From: Leuctra nigra
Taxonomy: Eukaryota > Arthropoda > Insecta > Plecoptera > Leuctridae
Assembly (NCBI GenBank): GCA_934045905.1
Contig: OW203769.1
Coordinates: 18,135,705 to 18,199,704 of the forward strand
Reading direction: 5' to 3'
Length of the DNA: 64,000 nucleotides
Part shown: one piece after another, positions 56,856-64,000 of the stretch
Layout: every line of letters starts with the position of its first letter
Numbering within the stretch: position 1 is the first letter of the stretch
The notes under the pieces: generated by a model
Database searches by the model: none
What the model saw: only the letters and a program-made list of their open reading frames with translations
Told to the model about the DNA's origin: nothing
Made by a program: the position numbers and the translations under genes

Positions 56856-59800
56856 GTAAGAAGAGTTTATAGATTTTTCTTTGAGATTCCTATTTTGCTT
56901 CCAGTTGTACCAATGGATATATTATTGATGCAGGTGGTTATGGCAGCGTTCTGCTGAATACGATGCGACAAGTGAATTCTTGTAGTTTGGCGACTCCCCT
57001 GGAGTTTCCGTTGACGCTAGGCCGTGACTTCTGTGGGCGAGTCGTCGCCAAGGGTCTTGGCGTGAAGAGTTTGCGAGTCGGTGACGAAGTGTGGGGCACA
57101 ACGCCGCCGCACCATCAGGGTTGTCATGCGCACAATGTACTTGTCAAGGAACCGCTTGTAAGTCCACATGAATTCTGTTTAAGGCTTGTTTGTGTTGAAT
57201 ACTAGGTAGTACTGTAAGACAGTGATGGGTGTAATACCTAGGTTGGTAGGTATTTGCTATGGAGGATTCTTATTTAAAGTTTTAGACAAAACCCCTGTAA
57301 CCCAGGAAGTATTTGTTCCACTTATTCTTGAGTCCATCTTCCTCCGCACACACTCTCAAGTGTAGGTACTAGATACTATGTTAAAATTAAATAGAAATTT
57401 TCAAAATAATGCAGTCAGTGAAACCGAAAGGTTTGCAGAAGTTTACAATCATTGTTAGTTAAGTACCTAACTATTTTGAAAAAAAAGTACAAAATTGTGT
57501 GGGTAAGGTACCTAGGTAGGTACCTACTATTACAAAATCACTAATTTCTTTCTGTCTCAGTGAAAAAGGTCCATGGACTTGTGAATTAGGTTGAATGAAA
57601 ATCTTGGTAAGAACTTGCAAATTCTTACAATCTTAAATTCTTTACTTTACAAGATTTGTGACAACATTTTTGTCAAGTTTTGCCAAGATTTTCGCTAGGA
57701 ATATTCAAGTCAATTAGTTAGGTACCTAAATTAATTTACACACAAGGACACAACACCATAATCTAAACATAGATTCAACATGATTCAATCTAAACGTCAT
57801 GCGTTTCAGTGACCTAGTTACCTAGTAGATTTGAGATTTGAGTAAAGTTAAGGTGATACTAGCGCTCAACCGTTTTAGAAAATTGAGAGAGAAAAATTGT
57901 TTCATAAGTGAGTGTAACTTTTACAGGATGTTTACATGATCAGTCTGATTGTATATTAGTAGCCCTTTTTAATTTTTGCTTATTGCATCGTTAATTAGGC
58001 GCCGGTTATTCAACAAAACCGCGCAAAACGATGAAATTTGCGATACGATTGGAGACCAAACCCGTAAACCAATTGATCTCAAATTTTAATCATGATTAGA
58101 TGAAAGACAAACTTAGGGTTATCCCTTGGCACATTTTTGAAATTTAATTTTATACGGCGCCCAGAGAGACGAGTAAATAGCTAATTTTTCACCAAAAATC
58201 CACTAATTATTACTAATTAACGAAACAAAAAATAAAAAATGTACCAAGAGATAACCCTAAGTTTGTCTTTTATCTAATCACAATTAAAATTTCAAATAAT
58301 TTGGTCTACCCATTTCGTCTCCAATCGTATCGCAAAAAGTGTCTACAAAACGCAGCAAAATCGCTCGCGCTTGCAGCACCTTAAGTTGGGTTATCACAAC
58401 GTGATCTCAAACGTGATGCTTTAGAAGCCAAAATTAACTCAACAATTTTACAGAAATACCTAGTACCTAAGTGTACCTACTTCTTAGACCACCCAATACA
58501 TTTAAAAAGGTTTCGCATCCTCCTAACAATGTTCAAGAATAGTAAAATTGTCCTGAATGTAACACTCCCCCCCACCACTACACACCTGATCTCTATGTGC
58601 AGGTGCAGAAGAAGCCCGTGGCCTTGAACGACGTGGAGGCCGGCTCGATGTTATACGCCGCCGTCACCGCTTGGTCGGCGCTGAAGATCTCGGGAGGCAT
58701 GTATCTCGCCGGCGCTCGAGGGCAGAGGGTGTTGGTGCTCGGGGGCTCAGGCGGGGTCGGTCTTATGGCGGTGCAGATGCTGAAGGCATGGGGATCTCAG
58801 GTAGGTGAAAACACCTTCGTACTTTTCCAAGTTATAAAATGATTTTATATGAAACGTTAAAGATAATACCTAGTCTAGTAGTTACGTAGGTAAATGAAAT
58901 GTTCGAACTTCATTTATGTTCTTGATGACATTGCAAAAACGAAAAATAGCAAAAGAATATAACTCATTGATTATTTTGATTGTGATTGTGTCGATAGGGT
59001 TTACCGAAGTGCTCGACAAGGTATTGGGATGTGAACCAAATAAACACTGTACCTAAGTATCTCGGATGTAGAAGACCCTATTTATTATGGATATTTCATT
59101 TTCAATGATTCTTGAGGTGAGCTCATAAACCAGTCTTGTAGGTCTGTTTGTTGAGTTTGCTCTGAACTGCTCAAAGTTGCTCCGACTTGCTCCAACTTGC
59201 ACCTTCATGTAGTTAGATGAATACAACCTGTTCCTTAAGCTGCTTGGAGCAGGTCCGAGCAACCCGGCGCACAAAACTAGTAATTCTGTTTTTATCTAAT
59301 CATGCGTCTACCTATTTGTGATTGTGACACTGTCATTTTTTAAGCAAACAGGTACTTCAATATAAGTAGCCTAAAAAATCAGAAATAAGTTCAATTACTC
59401 TTTTCCAAAGAGAAAAGGTAAACTGAACATCATACTGAATTTATTTATTGTCATGGATTGTGTGTTATTTTTCTATCCTTCCAAAAGTTCAGGAAAGGGG
59501 TGGGGCCCCCTGGTGGCCAATTCTTGAGATTCACGTTTCGAAACCATTTACTTTTTCATCGTTTAAAATGTAAAAAAGTTGAATGCTAAGAAATCTGTTT
59601 CAAGTTTTATACAATGCAAACGTAAATGGTTTCGAAACAAGAAAACTAAAGAATTGACCTGGACTGTGGATGCCCATATGAATGGGGCACAGCTAAAGTG
59701 TATTATGGTTGATGCACTGTTGCCAGGTGGTGACCACGTGCCGCACCGATGCCATGCCGCTGCTGGAGTCGCTGGGAGTGGATGGCATCGTGGACTATAC

Positions 59801-62800
59801 TCAGCCCGACGCACAGCGCGTCATTCGGGCCGAGGGAAAGTACGTGGCACATTTCTGTTTATAGCGGCCAGCATGTGAACAGAGCAGTTGTCTGATTTTC
59901 CATTTCATGAGATTGGTAGTTGTTTGTTCAGAGTAGTAGTTTTTCAGTTCGTTTTGCATGAGTAACTTTGAGCTAGGTACATTGTTTATTTCCTGCTTAT
60001 ATTGAAACAATTATGACAGGAAATGATATAGAACAGAAAATTCTGCTACAATGACAAGTAAATATTTTTCAAATTTTATGAAAATATCTAGTAATTTTCT
60101 GGACCTTTATCTACTTGTCCCTTATTTACTTGGTGCTACGATGGTGCTGAGTTCAAGGTCGGTTCTACTATGTGCGTTTAAGATATAGGTAGCACTGGGT
60201 ACCACGGTTCTAAAGTGACCAGCAGTCGATCTGTGGATTGGAAAAGGGTCATTTTATTTTCCCGTCCCCTACTTTACCTGCCCCATTGTTATGCCGAGCC
60301 TTCTCTTGGGTTGAGCTCACTAACAGCCTGATGCTGAAAAGAAGTTGCGTCCGCAAGTAGATATTTGCGGGTGTCAGTCCTCTACACCACAAGACCGTGT
60401 GCTAATAATCTTATGGACGGAATCCAGTAGACTCTGGGCACTTGCGTCAATAAATCTGGAAATACTTTTGAGCATGAGGCTTCTAGGGGTTTGCAAAATA
60501 CTGTTTTTTCAAGAAAATCCCAATCCTGAGATCGGTTGCTGTTCACTATAAGAAGCATTAAGCGATTAAATGCGTAATATTAGGTAAGGACCCTGGACTG
60601 GAGTAGAAAACCCATGTAACGTGTGTCTTTTCCCTAAGTACTCTTATATAATCCTAATTGCTCTTGTAATGGTACACCAGTGTAACATGTATTAGTTTCT
60701 AGTAACATAACATAAGATAGTACATAAGATGCAGAGTGAAGCAAAGTGTGCGTGTGCGACAGTCTCGGGTGTCAACGACCTCTATGGTAGTGTCCAGTGC
60801 GAGGGGTTGAGGGGAAGGGGTGTGTACCCCTCGTGCGAGAGCTGAGGAAGCAGGGAGTACGTTTTGAGACGAGGACCGAGGGTGACGGACCTGCGAGGGC
60901 CGTCCGGTGGTCAAGAGAAGCCTCGCGCCGAGAGCGGTTTCACGAGACGCCTGAGACGCTCGACACAGATCCAACGACGTCGCGTCGCTGAGGAAGTATT
61001 CGCCGTCGACTTACCAGGGAACACCTCTACACCGCGTGAGTCCCACCACTGCTGAGGCCACGCATCAGGTCAATTATATTTACGTCACATATCTTCACGA
61101 AGAAGCTTTTTAACGAACTTGAACCAGTTACGTCACTGCGCGTCAAGGGCTATCCATCACCGTATTTTATTCACCTGAACTTTGTGTACGGTGCTGATTG
61201 ATAGATATTTCAAATTGTGTGCATGTAAATTAGATTAAGCGTATATCGATTTTAGAGTGCTTACGCGCTTGTGAGCACCGCAGCGACATCCATTGTAATC
61301 TTGTTCTGCTATTGTCAATTAGATTTGTTCTAGCATATTTTGTTGTGTCATTTCAAGGACGAGGGACCCCATATTCCTTTCTAGGTATCCTACTAGGAAC
61401 CATTGCACTCTGTGATGCTAAATGATGTTTTTCGGAAGGTACGACCTGATCCTCGACTGCGCTGGTCTCGGAGGCGAGGTCGCGCCGAGTTTCGCCGACT
61501 GCATGAAAGGCTGGAACTTCTCCAAGTTCGTAACGCTCAAGTCGCCCATGCTGAGGAACGTGGACAGCTACGTGAGTACCTACTGGTGTTACTTTTATTT
61601 TAACTATGTATGTATATCGCTCAAAAATCTCGCTCGATCTCGCCCAATTTTTTTTTAAATCTCGATCTCGCTCGAATTCGAAAAATCCAATCTCGCACAG
61701 CCCTAAGCCCTTTTTCCATGGACGCGATGTTTTGCCGCCGCGTCATGGTATTTCCGACTACCCTATTGGTGCAACGGTTGTTCAGCGGTAACCCCACATG
61801 CGCACAACTCTGCGTCAAAAATATTTTGCGTCGGTTATTGAAGTTGGCTCTACTCCAGCAGCGATTCGAGTGCTGATTACCTGAAAGACGAACATGGCGG
61901 CAAAACATCACGTTGCGGTGAAAAACTGGAACCATGGAAGACGGGTTTAATACAATGCCTAGCATCCAATGTGCCAGCGAGTGATGACGTGATATGACGT
62001 GATGATGTGATATTCCAGGGTCTCGTGGGCGGCATGATGAAGAATGCAGTCGACCTGCTGACCCCCAACGTGCAGACTCTGCAGGCCAGCAGGAGCAGCA
62101 CCGTGCGGTGGGGGTTCTTCGCACCGCTGCCCCAAGCGGTGACTGACATCTCTACACTCGTCAACGAGGGCAAGGTACGTCGGAGTACATAATTCTTTGG
62201 GTTATTTTATTAAACTGTCAGTTGAAAACTGTCAGTTGAATTGATTGTAACTAACTAAGAGTTCATGGAAAAGGTTTGTTGAGATACTTATTGTAATTAT
62301 TAAAGCATTGGATTTACCGAATGTGCAAAAGTATTGATTAACTAACAGAGAGTTAAAGCAGTACCTATTTATTTACCTAAGTCCCTGTTGTTTTACTATT
62401 ACAATAACTAGTTTTACATCTATGATAACTCTTCAGTATTGGTGCTAACAAATATTTGAGTCGCAGACAGGAAATTAAAATACATATATCTAAATTTGTG
62501 ATGACTGATTGGCTTTTTATTAACTTTTTGACTTTCATACTGGAAGTCATAATGTACTCCAGTGTATGCTGTTATAGTCTTAATTAAGCGTGAAAGGGTG
62601 CTAATATCTGACTTTTAAAATGATGCTGTGAAGACAAAACTAAAAAAAAACACTTGAATAAACTTTGCATTTCCCGTTACCTTATGCAAGCCTCTTGAGC
62701 ATGATAAAGCCAGCCTCATTGTTGGACTTTTCAAAGTCCTTTGGAAAAACCGTCAACAATAACATGGTCTAAAAGTGTCCTGTCTTCCCTCTCAGATGTG

Positions 62801-62939
62801 CCCGATCGTGGAGAAAGTGTTCCACTTCGACGAGCTTCCCGCCGCGTACGAGCGCGTTCAGCAAGGTCATCTCCGCGGCAAGATCGTCATTGCGATGGAC
62901 CGCTACGACACCGACAAGGAGTTCTCTTCCAACCATTAG
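56540..62939 (+). CDS. RTN4IP1: RTN4IP1-like mitochondrial NADPH oxidoreductase (MDR superfamily), 7 exons, 427 aa
   Basis: Exons are 56540-56855, 56934-57157, 58603-58800, 59727-59839, 61439-61571, 62019-62174 and 62796-62939, with junction phases 1,0,0,2,0,0. The total is 1284 nt, an exact number of codons. Residues 1 to about 45 are basic, hydroxyl-rich and acid-poor, as in a mitochondrial presequence. The GroES-like N-domain follows (MLAWQIHSYGG, SVNPIDLAM, GRDFCGRVV, GDEVWGTTP). The dinucleotide-binding motif GGSGGVG is at 227-233. The distal part (FDELPAAYERV.GHLRGKIVI) is the family's C-terminal signature. No zinc-binding Cys/His set is seen, as expected for this zinc-independent branch. 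The human protein sits in mitochondria and is linked to optic atrophy, complex I and coenzyme Q synthesis. Length is slightly above the human 396. Confidence 0.9.
56934..57157 (+). CDS. RTN4IP1: RTN4IP1 exon 2
   Basis: The acceptor is TTGATGCAG|GT and the donor CTT|GTAAGT in phase 0. It encodes GGYGSVLLN through the GRDFCGRVV and GDEVWGTTPPHHQGCHA blocks. The intron before it is only 78 bp. Confidence 0.88.
57852..58380. mobile_element. 529-bp foldback MITE in RTN4IP1 intron 2, TTAA flanks
   Basis: Ends GGTG...CACC with TTAA at 57848-57851 and 58381-58384. Mirrored blocks are TTTGCGATACGATTGGAGAC and AGACAAACTTAGGGTTATC. Confidence 0.7.
58603..58800 (+). CDS. RTN4IP1: RTN4IP1 exon 3 (NADPH-binding motif)
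   Basis: The acceptor is TATGTGCAG|GTGCAG and the donor CAG|GTAGGT in phase 0. It encodes the AAVTAWSAL helix and RVLVLGGSGGVG. Confidence 0.88.
59141..59277. mobile_element. Diverged relative of the GGTCTGTTYGT MITE, in RTN4IP1 intron 3
   Basis: It starts GGTCTGTTTGTTGAG after a TA and ends GGCGCACAAAAC before TA. Internal CTGCTC/GAGCAG repeats resemble those of the 49676 copy. Confidence 0.5.
59727..59839 (+). CDS. RTN4IP1: RTN4IP1 exon 4
   Basis: The acceptor is CTGTTGCCAG|GTGGTG and the donor AA|GTACGT in phase 2. It encodes VVTTCRTDAMPLLESLGVD, the strand and helix after the nucleotide motif. Confidence 0.85.
60590..61100 (+). other. CpG-rich patch in RTN4IP1 intron 4, possibly a solo LTR
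   Basis: 60770-61070 is much richer in GC and CpG than the intron around it. It follows TGTAACATGT-type sequence, and the shift in composition resembles a solo LTR. I could not define ends or a target duplication. Confidence 0.3.
61439..61571 (+). CDS. RTN4IP1: RTN4IP1 exon 5
   Basis: The acceptor is TTTTTCGGAAG|G and the donor TAC|GTGAGT in phase 0. It encodes KYDLILDCAGLGGE and the FVTLKSPMLRN strand matching the human VTLVTPFLLN block. Confidence 0.85.
61690..61975. mobile_element. Possible MITE in RTN4IP1 intron 5
   Basis: CCATGGACGCGATGTTTTGCC near 61716 is mirrored by GGCAAAACATCACGTTGCGG ... CCATGG near 61900-61940, with gaps. Boundaries uncertain. Confidence 0.4.
62019..62174 (+). 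CDS. RTN4IP1: RTN4IP1 exon 6
   Basis: The acceptor is GATATTCCAG|GGT and the donor AAG|GTACGT in phase 0. It encodes GLVGGMMKNA and VRWGFFAPLPQAVTD, the family-specific insert before the last lobe. Confidence 0.87.
62796..62939 (+). CDS. RTN4IP1: RTN4IP1 exon 7
   Basis: The acceptor is CTTCCCTCTCAG|ATG and the stop TAG is at 62937-62939. It encodes the conserved C-terminal lobe (FHFDELPAAYERV, GHLRGKIVIAM). Confidence 0.88.
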   Translation: MCPIVEKVFHFDELPAAYERVQQGHLRGKIVIAMDRYDTDKEFSSNH

Positions 62940-63157
62940 CTTTAGATCTTCCCGAAGGGCTCTTCTGTGATTGGCTACACATCATGGTGCAAGCGAACGT
63001 GGCAAATTCACGACTACGAACACCATCCTCTGCGTAGGTTTCTGACATTCCTGGTATTTGATCTAGCTAAGAATACGCTGTGTTTCATCTTTTGATAAGC
63101 GAGACTTTGTATTGCATGCGAATTAAAATGCATGTGAAAGTTGCTGCTCGACGGAAC

Positions 63158-63361
63158 ACGTTGGCTGAGTGGTTAACGCTCTGAACTTGTATTCCGGAGG
63201 CCCGGGTTCGATTCCCACGGCCGTCCTTCCTGACTGGTGTTCCCACCTTCCATCCTTACCTACTCTTCATCATCATCTCCCAATCATCATCATAATCATT
63301 CATCCGTCGCCATTAGCCTCGCTGCAGAACAGTGCGACGTTAAGCCCCAGACAAAAAAAAA
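63158..63361 (+). mobile_element. tRNA-derived SINE, internally deleted copy
   Basis: Same head (TTGGCTGAGTGGTTAACGC, CCCGGGTTCGATTCCCACGG) and tail (GTGCGACGTTAAGCCCC, poly-A). It lacks about 70 bp in the middle compared with the arm copies. Only this copy keeps GGCTGAGTGG. It lies downstream of RTN4IP1. Confidence 0.8.
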
Positions 63362-64000
63362 CTTTTGAACCAGTGTGAACGTAGCCCGTGAAACCAGTGA
63401 AAATTTATTTTAAACAAACTAGCAGCTAGCATCACTAGCATCACTAGCAGCGGCAAGTTTGAGAAACCCTTTCAAACCTGGCGGCAATTATGTGAATCAA
63501 ATTTGAACACCTGCACATAGCTCCAAAAGCGTACTTTTTTTAAATTTCGCGGGTCACCGGCTGGAAGTCATTCGGTGCAATCCTAGACCAATGCTTAGTG
63601 AAGGCGGCCCAGGGTCTGGTCCGCCTTCACTTAGCATTGGTCTTATGGGAGTGACGTCATAATGCGCAGACCGTTTCCAATCCCTGTAAAGTGTGGTGAT
63701 CATAGACGTGACAGCTGTCAGCCGATGAGAGAGCTGCTCTCCACTCTCGCAGAAGTTGACAAGTGTGTCCGGTGTTTTAAACACAATTTTCACTGAATTT
63801 TGAGATGATTTTTGAAGGTTCTCTTCACATCCGTTTCCATGATCTGTAGAGCAGCAACTTTTACTCACATGCAATACAAAGGCTTATCAATGGATTATAC
63901 AGAGAGCGCATGAAGCTCAGTTGAGGTGGTGAAATTGTCATTTGCCACGTTAGCCAACACGACTGATGTGGCTCACCTTGGCCAGGGCTAGGCACTAGCT
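63362..64000. other. 3' end of window, no gene seen
   Basis: Inverted GACCAATGCTTAGTGAAGGC (63588) and GCCTTCACTTAGCATTGGTC (63623) flank a short loop, a likely small MITE. Otherwise non-coding. Confidence 0.45.

Noticed and set aside
61690..62124. Arg/Cys-rich minus-strand frame over RTN4IP1 exon 6
   Set aside because: Antisense to a supported exon and a repeat. No similarity seen.

Overview
This is AT-rich, intron- and repeat-laden animal nuclear DNA, most likely from an insect or other arthropod. The species cannot be fixed from the window. Support comes from spliced genes with multi-kilobase introns, a group III (bee-venom-type) secreted phospholipase A2, an adhesion-type GPCR, a mitochondrial RTN4IP1-type oxidoreductase, and transposable-element remains covering most of the rest. 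There are no bacterial-style operons and no CRISPR arrays.

Three host genes can be reconstructed exon by exon. In each, splice phases agree and the summed coding length is an exact multiple of three. (1) Minus strand, 11942 to 2959: an 881-residue adhesion-family GPCR in four exons (signal peptide, Cys-rich ectodomain, GPS-like motif, seven membrane helices). (2) Plus strand, 36404 to 41022: a 196-residue secreted group III phospholipase A2 in four exons. Its catalytic exon lies in a 145-bp tandem duplication whose first copy is a dead end. (3) Plus strand, 56540 to 62939: a 427-residue RTN4IP1-like medium-chain reductase in seven exons.

The rest is a layered mobile-element landscape. 17093-27781 looks like one 10.7-kb element with 1.5-2 kb inverted arms, 16-bp subterminal tandem repeats and an 8-9 bp target duplication. 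The arms share a mirrored tRNA-derived SINE. Inside it sit two copies, with a third at 50579-52387, of a family that has a 5' foldback, ~265-bp tandem units and a Helitron/Helentron-like 3' hairpin. Those tandem units repeatedly carry motifs resembling YY1, ETS and CRE/ATF sites. Other items are two hAT-like elements with 8-bp target duplications, many foldback MITEs (PIF/Harbinger-like with TTA/TAA, mariner-like with TA, others with TTAA), two 5S-rRNA-derived SINE copies, tRNA-headed SINEs, decayed LINE fragments, a 50-bp satellite (43745-44900) and nested insertions up to three deep.

The three genes have no evident functional link. They are neighbours separated by repeats. The most informative host-element interplay is a PIF-like MITE inserted four bases inside GPCR exon 2, whose terminal repeat appears to supply a new in-frame splice acceptor.
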